The notes under the pieces were generated by a model. The model was not told the DNA's origin, did not search any database, and was given only the letters and a program-made list of their open reading frames with translations. 64,000 nucleotides of DNA from Planctomycetaceae bacterium (GTDB taxonomy: Bacteria > Planctomycetota > Planctomycetia > Planctomycetales > Planctomycetaceae), in NCBI GenBank assembly GCA_002724315.1, contig PBOJ01000072.1:1-64000 (forward strand), given 5' to 3'. Positions within the stretch are counted from its first letter, which is position 1. Every line of letters begins with the position of its first letter. Shown piece after piece: positions 37,066 through 46,629 of the stretch. Both the position numbers and the translations under genes were made by a program.

Positions 37066-39834
37066 TCAGACAGCGGCGATCTCGTCGATTTCCAGCCAGT
37101 TGGCGCCCGCGGCACAGTCGACGACCAACGGCACGTCGAGAGTCAGTGCCGACTCCATCTCGTGCCGCACCAGTTCCACCAGCGACTGGAGATCGCCTTC
37201 GGGCACCTCGAACACCAGCTCGTCGTGGATCTGCAGGAGCATCCGGGCCGGGTGGTTGTCGCGTTTCAGCGCCCCGTCGACCCCGATCATCGCCTGCTTG
37301 ATCAGGTCAGCGGCGGAGCCCTGGATCACGCTGTTGATCGCCGTCCGTTCGGGCATGTTTCTTTGCCGATTCGGTTCCGGTCGAATCCCGTGGATCGGCC
37401 GTCTCCGTCCCCGGATCGTCTCGGCGTATCCCAGCTTGCGACATTCGTCGAGGACGCGGTCGAGGTAATCGGCAACACCGTGGTAGCGGGCGAAGTAGCC
37501 GTCGATGAACGAGGCGGCCTCCGACTGGGGGATCCCCAGGCTGGCGGCGAGCCCGAAGGGACTCTGGCCGTAGACCACACCAAAGTTGACCGCTTTGGCC
37601 ATCCGCCGCATGTCGCTGTCGACATCAGCGGCATCCACCCCGAACACCTCGGCGGCAACCGCCGCGTGGATGTCCACCCCGTCTCGGAACGCCGACTGCA
37701 TGGCCTCGTCGCCGCTGAAGTGGGCCAGTACGCGGAGTTCGACCTGGGAGTAATCGGCGCACAGCAGCACCATCCCGTCGTCTCCCGGGACGAATGCCCG
37801 ACGGACCTGCCGTCCTTCGGCGGTACGGATCGGGATGTTCTGCAGGTTCGGCTGCAGTGAACTCAGTCGGCCGGTCGAGGCGGCCACCTGGTTGAAGGAG
37901 GTGTGCAGCCGTCCGGTTTCGGCGTTCACCATCGCCGGCAGGGCGTCGAGGTATGTGTTCTTGAGCTTGCTCAACTGGCGATGACTGGTAATCCGTTCGG
38001 GCAGAGGGTGCATCGGTGCCAGTTTCTCGAGCACGCTCTGGTCGGTGCTTGGGCCGGTCTTGGTTCGTTTCTGGACCGGCAGGCCGAGCTCTTCGAAGAG
38101 GATTTCCCGCAATTGCTTGGGGGAGTCGATGTTGAATTCGCGGCCGGCCAACTCGTGGATTTCACCGACCAGGGCCTCCAGCCGTTCACCGACCGACTCG
38201 GCCTGCCGGCCCAGTTCGTCGGAATCGAGCCGGATGCCGGTGAATTCCATTTCGGCCAGGATCGGGATCAGCGGTCGTTCGAGTTCCCAGTAGAGGTCCC
38301 AGAGGTTGTCCCTTTCGAGTTCCTCGGTGACCATCCCGGCGATCTGCCACGAGACATCGGCGTCCTCGCTGGCATATTCGGCCACCTGCTCGACGTCGAT
38401 TTCGGCCATCGACTTCTGGTTCTTGCCTTTTCCGATCAGGTCGCTGATCGGAATCATGGTGTGGTTGAGGTACTTTTCCGAGAGAGCGGCCAGCGAGTGG
38501 CTGCGGGCTCCGGCATCGAGCAGGAAGTGTCCGATCATCGGGTCGACACCGATCCCGGCGAGCTCGAGTCCGGCCCGACGCAGCACGAGCATGTCGTACT
38601 TGATGTTCTGGTTGGTTTTCTCGATCTCGGGGTTTTCGATCACCGGACGCAGTGCGTCACGGACCGTGTCGGGGTCGAGCAGTTTCGATCCCTGGGGGCC
38701 TCGTACCGGCAGGTACCATCCGTGGCCGGGGTCCCAGCAGAACGCCCAGCCGACGATGTCGGCGGTCAGTTCGTCCAGGCCGGTGGTTTCCAGGTCGAAG
38801 CAGATCCTTGACTGGCTCCCGAGTTCCTCGAGAAACGTCTCGAACTGGCCGGGCGTGTCGACCAGTGTCCAACGACGGTCGGTTTGTCCGAAGAGCTGGC
38901 CCTGCAGCCCGGCGTCACGGCTGCCCGGTGTCTCCTCCTGTCCCTGCTTGCCGGATTGTCCGCCAACGTTGTCCTCCTCCAGCAAAGTCCTCACCTCGGC
39001 CGGGAACGACCGAAATCCGAGCTCGGCGAACAGGGTGTCGAGTCGTTCGATGTCAGGCGGACCGACCTTCTGGGCGTCCCAGTCGAGATCCAGTGGGAGG
39101 TCGTCATAGAGCGTCACCAGGCGACGGCTGAGCAGAGCTTGGTCGGCGAAGGTGACGAGGTTCTCCTTCAATTTCTTGCCGTTGACCTCGTCGGCATGAG
39201 CGAGCACTTCGTCGAGCGTCCCGAACTGTTCGAGCAGCGTGCGGGCTTTCTTGGGGCCGACCAGTGGCATGCCGGGAACGTTGTCGACGCTGTCACCGAC
39301 CAGGGACTGGAAGTCGATGACCTGGTCGGGACGCACCCCCCACGCCTCGGACAGGAAGGCCTCGTCCTGCATCGTGTTCTTGCGGATGTGGTAGAGCTGC
39401 ACGCTAGGGCCGATCAACTGTCGAGCGTCCTTGTCGCTGGTGACGATCCGGACCTCGTGTCCTGCCTCCACGGCCCGTCGGGCCAGGGTGGCGAAGATGT
39501 CATCGGCCTCCCAGCCGTCGAGTTTCAGTACCGGCAATCCGAAGCCGGCCATCACTTCCTCGATCAAGCCGATCTGCGGAACCAGGTCGGCCGGCATCTC
39601 GTCCCGGTTCGCCTTGTATTCGGGATACCAGTCGTTGCGGATGCCCTTGCCGGGCGAGTCCATGGCACAGAAAAGGTGTGAGGGCCGGTGGTCTCGCAGC
39701 AAGTTGATCACGTCTCTGGTGAAACCGTAGACGGCGTTGGTCGGTTGCCCGGCCGGTCCGGTCATCGGCGGCAGGCCGTGAAAAACCTGGAAGACCAGGG
39801 AGAACACGTCGAGAATGTAGACCGGATTGCTCAT
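37066..39834 (-). CDS. polA: DNA polymerase I
   Basis: The 922-residue enzyme has all three Pol I domains. The 5'-3' exonuclease is N-terminal (MDSPGKGIRNDWYPEYKANR, VTSDKDARQLI, SLVGDSVDNVPG). The 3'-5' proofreading domain keeps its acidic residues (FDLETTGLD, NIKYDMLVL, YASEDAD). The polymerase domain has LLCADYSQVELRVLAH, the O-helix RRMAKAVNFGVVYGQ and LLQIHDELVFE. A low-complexity segment rich in Gly and Gln separates the first two domains. ATG 39834 matches the conserved start. Confidence 0.96.
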   Translation of the reverse strand: MSNPVYILDVFSLVFQVFHGLPPMTGPAGQPTNAVYGFTRDVINLLRDHRPSHLFCAMDSPGKGIRNDWYPEYKANRDEMPADLVPQIGLIEEVMAGFGLPVLKLDGWEADDIFATLARRAVEAGHEVRIVTSDKDARQLIGPSVQLYHIRKNTMQDEAFLSEAWGVRPDQVIDFQSLVGDSVDNVPGMPLVGPKKARTLLEQFGTLDEVLAHADEVNGKKLKENLVTFADQALLSRRLVTLYDDLPLDLDWDAQKVGPPDIERLDTLFAELGFRSFPAEVRTLLEEDNVGGQSGKQGQEETPGSRDAGLQGQLFGQTDRRWTLVDTPGQFETFLEELGSQSRICFDLETTGLDELTADIVGWAFCWDPGHGWYLPVRGPQGSKLLDPDTVRDALRPVIENPEIEKTNQNIKYDMLVLRRAGLELAGIGVDPMIGHFLLDAGARSHSLAALSEKYLNHTMIPISDLIGKGKNQKSMAEIDVEQVAEYASEDADVSWQIAGMVTEELERDNLWDLYWELERPLIPILAEMEFTGIRLDSDELGRQAESVGERLEALVGEIHELAGREFNIDSPKQLREILFEELGLPVQKRTKTGPSTDQSVLEKLAPMHPLPERITSHRQLSKLKNTYLDALPAMVNAETGRLHTSFNQVAASTGRLSSLQPNLQNIPIRTAEGRQVRRAFVPGDDGMVLLCADYSQVELRVLAHFSGDEAMQSAFRDGVDIHAAVAAEVFGVDAADVDSDMRRMAKAVNFGVVYGQSPFGLAASLGIPQSEAASFIDGYFARYHGVADYLDRVLDECRKLGYAETIRGRRRPIHGIRPEPNRQRNMPERTAINSVIQGSAADLIKQAMIGVDGALKRDNHPARMLLQIHDELVFEVPEGDLQSLVELVRHEMESALTLDVPLVVDCAAGANWLEIDEIAAV

Positions 39835-39914
39835 CGCCGTTCTTTCACGCCACCGGTGGGACCGGAAAAATCGCCAAAACCGGTTACTGGAAAAGGTGTC
39901 CGTCGCGGGTTTTC

Positions 39915-39942
39915 TTGACTCCACTCTACCCCCGCCTAGAAT
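39915..39942 (+). promoter_or_regulatory. Predicted promoter for the membrane-anchored coiled-coil gene
   Basis: TTGACT (39915-39920), a 16-base spacer and TAGAAT (39937-39942) make one of the best sigma70-like matches in the window, about 95 bases upstream of ATG 40040 and divergent from polA. Confidence 0.55.
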
Positions 39943-40039
39943 TCAGAGACAGGGTGTCGGGATTCTCTCGATGCTCTCGCTGATCATCGTTGCCCGGTAT
40001 CAAGGCCGGGTGACCCAGTCATTCGACAGGGGACAGGTC

Positions 40040-41689
40040 ATGGCCTCCGGAAAATCCATGGGAATGCAGGTTGGTTTGATCATCAGCGTGATGCTGGTGT
40101 TGATCCTCGGTGTGGTGACCTACGTCCAGTTCGACGAAGGCGCCAAGATCCGTGCTGATCTCCAGGCCAAGACGGAAGAGGCCGGCAAGGAGAAGTCCCT
40201 CTCCCGGCAATACCTCGACGAGATCAACGAGTTGAAGTCGAAGGTCGGGTATCCCAGTGTCGCCAGTGTCGGTGCCGCAACCGACACCAGTCGTGATTCG
40301 GTGCTGGGCAGTATGGTCGACGACATCAAGACCCTGGGGGGGCCGGAACTGCAGCGTGATTCGTATGCCGAGACGCTTCGGGCGATGAAACAGAAGGTCG
40401 ACAACCTGTCCTCGGAGAACCGGAACCTGACCGAAAAGAACCAGCAGTTGTCGGTCGAGTTTCTGGCGGCGATGAAGCAGCACTATCAGAATGTTGCCAG
40501 TGGTCACGACACGGCTCGCAAGGCGGCCGAGGGCGAGCGTGACGACGCGAACCGGACCAAGGAGACCGAGATCCGCAAGCGGGACGACCAGATCGTGACC
40601 CTGCGGGGAGTCAACACCAACCTGCAGAACGACTTGAAGACGGAGAAGGACGCCCACGCCAAGCTCAAGAAGGATTCGGACTCGCAGATCGACCGACTCG
40701 AGGACATCAACGACTTTCTGACCGACGCGGTGCGGAAGCGTGAGCGGATCACTTACGACCGGCCCGACGGACTGATCCGCTGGGTGGACAATGACAGCGG
40801 CCTGGTCTGGATCAACCTCGGTCGTGACGACAAGTTGACCACCCGGACGCAGTTCAGCATCTACAGGCAGGACCATCGCGGTGTCGGTCGCCCCTCGGCT
40901 CCGGCCAACACGGGCGACGAGGAAGAGGCCGACGTGGCCGAAGGCGCCGACGACCGGTTCTCGCCCGGTTTCGAGGACATCAAGGGCTCGATCGAGGTGA
41001 CTCGCGTGATTGGTGCCCACCTGGCCGAAGCCCGCATTCTCAAGCAGGACATCTACGATCCGATCCAACCCGACGACCTGGTCTACACTCCGCTGTGGGC
41101 ACCGGGTCGTCCGGCTGCGTTCGCTTTCGTTGGGCTGGTTGACTTCGACCAGGACGGAGCCAGCAATCGGAAAGAGTTGCACGAGATGATCGCCGGGATC
41201 GGTGGTCGGATCATCCACGAGGTACTCGATGACGGACGACGGGTGTTCTACACCCAGTTTCCCGAGAAGAGCCACGACTTCACCGAGGACGATACGACGA
41301 TTGACCTCCAGATGAAGTACCTTGTCGTCGGCCGTATCCCCGATCTCAGCCAAGCCGCGTCCGACAATGAGAAACAGCAGTTCCGCCAGATCATCTCTCA
41401 CCACAAGAAGATGGTGGCCGAGGCTCGTGAGACGGCCGTTCGCCGCATCAACCTCAGCGACTTCCTGGCGCACATCGGTTACGTTCCCCGTCGCCGCCTG
41501 TTCGTTCCCGGGCTGGTCGATCGGCCCTTCAACCTGAAGTCCGGAGCCACCAGCGGATCGGTTGGCGGCAACATCGGTGACCGTGCATCCAGCGGTAAGG
41601 TGTCGAGCCTGTTCACCCGCAGCAAGCGGTTGAAGAAGCAGCCGGTTTCGTCCGGCAAGACCTCGGGACGATTCGGAGCCGGCAACTAG
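40040..41689 (+). CDS. Membrane-anchored coiled-coil protein of unknown function
   Basis: This 549-residue protein has one N-terminal membrane helix (GLIISVMLVLILGVVTYVQF). A long charged coiled coil follows, up to about residue 235. Next is a strand-rich module (GLVWINLGRDDKLTTRTQFS) resembling the small beta domains found after coiled coils in envelope proteins. Near residue 370, AFVGLVDFDQDG plus ELHEMIAGIGGRIIHEV has the spacing of a BRCT-like fold, which is tentative. The C-terminus is basic and Gly/Ser-rich. The predicted topology puts most of the protein outside the cytoplasm. I do not recognise the family. Confidence 0.75.
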   Translation: MASGKSMGMQVGLIISVMLVLILGVVTYVQFDEGAKIRADLQAKTEEAGKEKSLSRQYLDEINELKSKVGYPSVASVGAATDTSRDSVLGSMVDDIKTLGGPELQRDSYAETLRAMKQKVDNLSSENRNLTEKNQQLSVEFLAAMKQHYQNVASGHDTARKAAEGERDDANRTKETEIRKRDDQIVTLRGVNTNLQNDLKTEKDAHAKLKKDSDSQIDRLEDINDFLTDAVRKRERITYDRPDGLIRWVDNDSGLVWINLGRDDKLTTRTQFSIYRQDHRGVGRPSAPANTGDEEEADVAEGADDRFSPGFEDIKGSIEVTRVIGAHLAEARILKQDIYDPIQPDDLVYTPLWAPGRPAAFAFVGLVDFDQDGASNRKELHEMIAGIGGRIIHEVLDDGRRVFYTQFPEKSHDFTEDDTTIDLQMKYLVVGRIPDLSQAASDNEKQQFRQIISHHKKMVAEARETAVRRINLSDFLAHIGYVPRRRLFVPGLVDRPFNLKSGATSGSVGGNIGDRASSGKVSSLFTRSKRLKKQPVSSGKTSGRFGAGN

Positions 41690-41845
41690 GGTTCGTCGTC
41701 GGTTTCTCGTCGGCCCAGCGCGGTGCGTCGGCTTGTCTGTGGGCGGGCCGCGGTTGCGGACACTGCAGGACGTTGGCCGATCCTGTCCGGGTCGGCGGTG
41801 ATCCTTGGCCGGCGGCAGGGTGATCGATGGGTGCAAACCGGCCCC

Positions 41846-41875
41846 TTGCTCGGCCTTCTCCACATCCCCTAAAGT
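41846..41875 (+). promoter_or_regulatory. Predicted promoter of tRNA-Val
   Basis: TTGCTC (41846-41851), an 18-base spacer and TAAAGT (41870-41875) lie 11 bases before the mature tRNA 5' end. Confidence 0.4.
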
Positions 41876-41886
41876 GGTCCCGCACC

Positions 41887-41962
<76 letters not shown>

Positions 41963-42029
41963 TTCATCAGTTGGATGTCCGGGCTGGGCACACAGGCTGG
42001 TACAGGTGATCCGTGTCGTGAGGAAACCC

Positions 42030-42902
42030 ATGACGAAAATCGTTTCCCTGGCCACCGTCCTGTTGCCGCTGGTATCGGCTGTGGCATTGGCGTTTGATCG
42101 GCATGACAACGACGGGTCGTCGGCGAAATCCGCCGTGCGGGCCAATGCCCAGCAGGAGCGGCGACCCGGCCCGCTGGTGATTGGCGGTGGCGGTGGGACA
42201 CCCGACTCGGTCGGGCGTCACTTCGTGAAACTCTCCGGCGGCAGGCAGGCTCGCATTGCGGTGTTGCCGCAGGCGTCGAGTCGACCGGATCGCGGGGCAT
42301 CGTCGGTGAAGATGTTCCAGTCGTTGGGCTGCCAATCGTTCATCGTCAACCTGGCGGATCTGCGGAGTGCTCGTGAACGGATCGAGAGTGCGACAGCAAT
42401 CTGGTTTCCCGGCGGAAGCCAGTCGGCATTGTACAAGGCACTCGACACGGCGGGTCTGGTCGCGGTGATCCGCCGCCGACACGCCCAGGGACTGGTTGTC
42501 GGAGGGACCAGTGCGGGCGCGGCGGTGATGTCGGCGGTCATGATCTCCCGGTCACCCGAGACACAGACTCTGCGGTCCGGCAACACTCCCTCCGCTAGTG
42601 GGCTCGGCCTCGTCCCCAACCTGATCATCGATCAGCATTTCGTGCGTCGTCGTCGGATGAACCGCCTGGTTGGGATTGTGCTCGACCAACCCGGCCGGAT
42701 CGGAGTTGGCATCGGAGAGGCCACGGCCATCGTTGTTAGCGAGGGGCGTTTTCGTGTCCTGGGACGGAACAGCGTGATTGTGGTTGATCCGCGGGAGGCC
42801 CGTGTCGACAGGCCGGCCGTGAAAGGACTTCAGTCGGCCACGGGACTCCAACTCCATGTGCTCAAGGCTGGACAGGAATTTCGGTTTCAGAAGGAAGACT
42901 AG
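42030..42902 (+). CDS. Secreted cyanophycinase-like peptidase S51
   Basis: This 290-residue protein begins with an export signal (IVSLATVLLPLVSAVALAF). The peptidase S51 fold is shown by LVIGGGGGTPDSVG, IWFPGGSQSALY and the nucleophile elbow VVGGTSAGAAVMS with Ser near residue 160; a His follows in LIIDQHFVRRRRMNRL. The family includes cyanophycinases and dipeptidase E. An extracytoplasmic location suggests degradation of an external peptide or polymer. AGGA lies 5 bases before ATG 42030. No cyanophycin synthetase is nearby. Confidence 0.88.
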   Translation: MTKIVSLATVLLPLVSAVALAFDRHDNDGSSAKSAVRANAQQERRPGPLVIGGGGGTPDSVGRHFVKLSGGRQARIAVLPQASSRPDRGASSVKMFQSLGCQSFIVNLADLRSARERIESATAIWFPGGSQSALYKALDTAGLVAVIRRRHAQGLVVGGTSAGAAVMSAVMISRSPETQTLRSGNTPSASGLGLVPNLIIDQHFVRRRRMNRLVGIVLDQPGRIGVGIGEATAIVVSEGRFRVLGRNSVIVVDPREARVDRPAVKGLQSATGLQLHVLKAGQEFRFQKED

Positions 42903-43045
42903 GTTGCGGATGCGTGCAGGCGGGAGCATGAAACCGGCGAACGTCCGAGTGCCCGGTGGAACGGGCAACCGTGGCCTTCAGCCGATCGGGGCTGCGGCCA
43001 CCTGGCCGATGACAAGGTCCAGTCAATCAACCCGGAGCCACTCGA

Positions 43046-43969
43046 GTGACGTTTGACATGAAGCCGGCGTCGGCCGATTGGGAGCCGTTGTCTCTGGATG
43101 GTTCAGGAAACTGCCACGGTTGGGCCTGGTTCCGGCCACCGGCTGCTCCTCAGGGGGTGGTGTGCCGGTTGGCTGATGGTCAGACCCCGACACTGAGAGG
43201 GTTGGCGTTGGCGACCGGGGTTGATCCGGCGAAGGTGTCCATGTGGGTGGTGTTCGGGACACCGTGTGCCGGTCCGGCGACTGGTGGACCACTGGCGATG
43301 CTCGACCAACCACTCGTTTTGCCCCCGGCCGGGTCCGACACCAGCATCGTGATTCACACGGCTGTGATGCCGGCTGTGATGCCGGGTGTGATGCCGGGTG
43401 TGATGCCGGGTGTGATGCCGGGTGTTCCGATGGCGATGCCGAACCAGGGAAATCCGGCAGGTGGCGGACTGGTCAACGAGGGGCTCTATACGGCCATCGA
43501 AGTGCACTGGTCCGCCATCCAGGCCGAGATCGTCAAGATCGACATGCTTCGCAAGCAGGTCGATGGAATGATGTCGGAACTCAGCGGGCTCAACCGTGAT
43601 CTCAACTATGAGGAGAACACTCACACGAGCCGACAGGACAAGGATGCCTGGGACGATGCGCGTCGAATGATGCGGAATGCCCACATGCAGTTGTCCCGGT
43701 GTCAGAAAGCTTGTGATGTCGGTGACACGCAGTCGGCCGGGAAGAAGGAATGGATGAAGGAGTTGCATGACACGCAGATCCTGCCGCGCCGCCCGATCGA
43801 GAACCCGACGGCGATCGAGGGAGAATTCCAGCACTTCCGCAAGATGCTGATCACCCTGGAAAATCAGGTCAACGCTGCGTTGGCCTCGGCTGCGACCGAA
43901 GGTGTCGGTCGGGCGCGGCGGGTATTGGCCGAAATCGCCACCAAGGTCCGCAAGGCCAAGAAGGTGTGA
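43046..43969 (+). CDS. Unknown protein with a VMPG tandem repeat and helical C-terminus
   Basis: The 307-residue protein starts at GTG 43046 with GGAG 8 bases upstream; ATG 43058 is an alternative. The N-terminal 100 residues look globular (GNCHGWAWFRPPAAP, VSMWVVFGTPCAG). Residues about 107-126 are five VMPA/VMPG repeats encoded by a 12-base tandem repeat. The C-terminal half is helical and charged (VHWSAIQAEIVKIDMLRKQV and later segments), probably a coiled coil. There is no signal peptide. I do not recognise the family. It converges on the RTX gene with nine bases between the stops. Confidence 0.7.
   Translation: MTFDMKPASADWEPLSLDGSGNCHGWAWFRPPAAPQGVVCRLADGQTPTLRGLALATGVDPAKVSMWVVFGTPCAGPATGGPLAMLDQPLVLPPAGSDTSIVIHTAVMPAVMPGVMPGVMPGVMPGVPMAMPNQGNPAGGGLVNEGLYTAIEVHWSAIQAEIVKIDMLRKQVDGMMSELSGLNRDLNYEENTHTSRQDKDAWDDARRMMRNAHMQLSRCQKACDVGDTQSAGKKEWMKELHDTQILPRRPIENPTAIEGEFQHFRKMLITLENQVNAALASAATEGVGRARRVLAEIATKVRKAKKV
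43364..43423 (+). repeat. Five tandem copies of a 12-base unit (gtgatgccggg/ct)
   Basis: Five head-to-tail 12-base units encode VMPA followed by four VMPG. The last four copies are identical, which suggests recent expansion. The unit length preserves the reading frame. Confidence 0.97.
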
Positions 43970-43978
43970 CGGCCGGTC

Positions 43979-46537
43979 CTACGTGTCGATCCAGTCGGGT
44001 AGGAACTCGTACAGCTCGTCGATGATTGCCGTCTCGTCATCCACGACGTCCTGTCCGTCGCCGGCGGCAATCGTGTCGTCCCCACCTTGTCCTCGCAACG
44101 TGTCGTCCCCTTGGTTCCCCAGGGCCACGTCGTTGCCAGATCCTCCCAGCAGCCGATCGTTGCCGGATCCACCGATCAACGAATCCGTTCCCGAGGCGCC
44201 GATCAGTATGTCGTCGCCGAACAGGCCGACAAGTTGGTCGTTTCCGATGCCGCCATCGATCCGATCGTTCCCGGCTCCACCACTCAGCGAATCGTCGCCG
44301 GTTCGGCCCAGCAACGAATCGTCGTCGTTGCCACCGTCGAGCAGGTCGTTTCCGGTGCCACCGATCAGCGTGTCGTTCCCGGCGGTGCCCAGCAGACTGT
44401 CGCTGCCGCCGCCGCCAGAGAGCCAGTCGGCTCCGCCGCCACCCTCGAGCAGATCTTGGCCTGACCGACCGTGCAACTGGTCGGCCGCTGTTCCACCCCG
44501 CAGGGTGTCGTTCCCGGACCCGCCGATCAGCGTGACCGGACCCGAGAATCCCGAGGCGTCGAGAATGTCGTCGCCGTCGCCGGTCTTGATCCTCGCGGTT
44601 TCGACGCTGACCAGGTCGCGGATCCCGGCTCCCTGAAGTTCTCCGTCGATCAGTACAGCGTTGCCGTCAATCAGTTCATCAACGCGATCAAGGCCGGGTC
44701 CGCCGTCGAGATGGTCGCTGCCGGAGTGTCCCCGAAGGCGGTCGTCGCCGTCGCCGGCTTCAAGCTGGTCGTTGCCGGCGCCGCCGTCGAGTTGGTCATT
44801 GCCGTCCCCGGCGGCCAGCGTGTCGTGTCCGGCTTGTCCACGGAGCACGTCGGATCCGTGTCCGGAACTGATCAAGTCATTGCCTCCGCCTCCGAAGATC
44901 CGGTCCGCACCGCTTCCGGATCGCAGCGTGTCGTTGCCGCCGGATCCGTTGATGGTCACGGCCCAGTCGACCGCTTCGGTGTTGATGAGGTTGGGCGAGG
45001 AGCCACCGCTCAGCTGAGCCGACTCGATTCCGATGAGTTGATCGATTCCGAGACCATCGAGGGAATCGGGCTCGAGCGTGAAGTCGGTGTCGGCCCATTC
45101 GTAGACGCGATCGTACCCCGATCCGCCGTTGAGCGTGTCGAGACCGGGGCCGCCCTGCAGCACGTCGCCGCTGCTGCCCTGTCCATGGACGGAATCGTTG
45201 CCCAGCGATCCGTCGAGGGTGTCACTGCCTCCGCCTCCCCGCAGCGTGTCCTGGCCATCCCCGGCAGACAGTACGTCATCGCCGGAGTTGCCATTGAGAA
45301 CGTCGGAACCGGAACCGGTCATCAGCGTGTCGGAGCCGGCGCCACCGACCAGCGTGACGTTGCCGGTGAAGCCGGTGGTGTCGATCCGGTTTCCATCGAC
45401 GCCTCCACTCAGCTGTGCGTATTCGAAACCGACCAGCAGATCGTTGCCGAGGCCTGTCATCAGCGAGTCGGACAGCGTGAAATCGATGTTGGCCGTTTCC
45501 GAGACGACGTCCAGGTCGTTTCCTCCGACCAGCAAATCGTCACCATCGCCACCGGTGACCGAGTCGTGTCCGGCTTGTCCATCGATGGAATCGTTTCCGG
45601 ACAGGCCGTCGAGCGAATCTTGTCCGTCTCCACCCTCGATGTGATCGTTTCCGTCGTCACCGGTGACGGCGTCGTCACCGGAACCGCCCAGCAACACGTC
45701 GTCTCCACCGTTGCCCGAGATCGAATCGTGTCCGCTGCCACCGTCGATGGCGTCCGCTCCCTCAGTGTCCGGGACACAGGAGGTTTCCGGAATGCACTCA
45801 TCGTCGGAGACGCCACCGCGGAGAGTGTCGTTGCCCGCATCGCCCAGGATGGTGTCGTCATCCAGGCCCCCGTGTGCCAGGTCGCGGCCGGTGCCTCCCT
45901 CGATTCGGTCGTTACCACCACCACCAAGCAGTGAGTCCTCGCCGGCGTCCCCGTAGATCAGGTCGTCGCCGTTGCCGCCGAAGATGCGGTCGTCGCCGTC
46001 GTTGCCGTAGATCAGGTCATCGCCGGAACCGCCGTCGGTGCGATCGCCGTAGATCAGGTCGTCTCCCGGGCCTCCGGAGATCGCGTCGATTCCGTTGCCG
46101 GCCTCGATGGTGTCATCGAAGCCACTGCCGACGATCGTGTCGTGGCCGCTGCCGGTCGTGATGACCAGGCTGTCGGGCTCGCCGGAGAAGGACGGGAACG
46201 TGAGTTCGTTGACGTTGGAGAGGTTGATCGCGTCGTCACCGCCCCCGGTGGTGATCGACATGGTGTTCACCAGTTCAGCCGAGACTACTTCACCCGTATC
46301 TGTGACTAACGTACCCCAGCCAACGACTCCGACCACCCCGTTGGAGCCAACCTGAACGACGATCGTGGTTGCGGCGTCGTCAGTGGTGAACTCCAGGTGG
46401 CCGGTCCCGGAATCGTAAGCCCAGAGCAGGGACAGGAGCGTGCGATCTTCGAGCGATTCGATGACCGGAACCAGCGGCAGGCGACGACGGTTTCGCCGCG
46501 CGCGACGAGAGAGTGTCAGCCAGGACGGCAACTGCAT
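43979..46537 (-). CDS. RTX-like calcium-binding repeat protein with LEPR-XLL-type N-terminus
   Basis: The 852-residue protein has a basic N-terminus (RRARRNRRRL) followed by VIESLEDRTLLS, an LEPR-XLL-like motif found at the start of many planctomycete surface proteins. From about residue 150 to the end it is almost entirely nonapeptide RTX repeats of the GGxGxDxLx type (for example GGSGNDTLRGG), which bind calcium and form beta-rolls. Four spacer segments with an E(T/Y)AQLSGG-like pattern interrupt the repeats. There is no C-terminal enzyme domain and no type I secretion gene nearby. It is likely a secreted adhesin or surface structural protein. Confidence 0.9.
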   Translation of the reverse strand: MQLPSWLTLSRRARRNRRRLPLVPVIESLEDRTLLSLLWAYDSGTGHLEFTTDDAATTIVVQVGSNGVVGVVGWGTLVTDTGEVVSAELVNTMSITTGGGDDAINLSNVNELTFPSFSGEPDSLVITTGSGHDTIVGSGFDDTIEAGNGIDAISGGPGDDLIYGDRTDGGSGDDLIYGNDGDDRIFGGNGDDLIYGDAGEDSLLGGGGNDRIEGGTGRDLAHGGLDDDTILGDAGNDTLRGGVSDDECIPETSCVPDTEGADAIDGGSGHDSISGNGGDDVLLGGSGDDAVTGDDGNDHIEGGDGQDSLDGLSGNDSIDGQAGHDSVTGGDGDDLLVGGNDLDVVSETANIDFTLSDSLMTGLGNDLLVGFEYAQLSGGVDGNRIDTTGFTGNVTLVGGAGSDTLMTGSGSDVLNGNSGDDVLSAGDGQDTLRGGGGSDTLDGSLGNDSVHGQGSSGDVLQGGPGLDTLNGGSGYDRVYEWADTDFTLEPDSLDGLGIDQLIGIESAQLSGGSSPNLINTEAVDWAVTINGSGGNDTLRSGSGADRIFGGGGNDLISSGHGSDVLRGQAGHDTLAAGDGNDQLDGGAGNDQLEAGDGDDRLRGHSGSDHLDGGPGLDRVDELIDGNAVLIDGELQGAGIRDLVSVETARIKTGDGDDILDASGFSGPVTLIGGSGNDTLRGGTAADQLHGRSGQDLLEGGGGADWLSGGGGSDSLLGTAGNDTLIGGTGNDLLDGGNDDDSLLGRTGDDSLSGGAGNDRIDGGIGNDQLVGLFGDDILIGASGTDSLIGGSGNDRLLGGSGNDVALGNQGDDTLRGQGGDDTIAAGDGQDVVDDETAIIDELYEFLPDWIDT

Positions 46538-46629
46538 GGGAGAGTCTCCGGAGCCCGACGTGCGAGAGTGAGAGGGGGCGCGCGGATGATCTGAGAATCT
46601 CGGAGATCGTGCAAGACGAGTCCGGGTGA

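Noticed and set aside
43364-43423. Tandem repeat as a CRISPR-like array
   Set aside because: Units are contiguous with no spacers and lie inside a coding frame.
43979-46537. Repetitive DNA as a mobile or satellite element
   Set aside because: The repeats encode regular RTX nonapeptides in one frame with a start codon and N-terminal motif.
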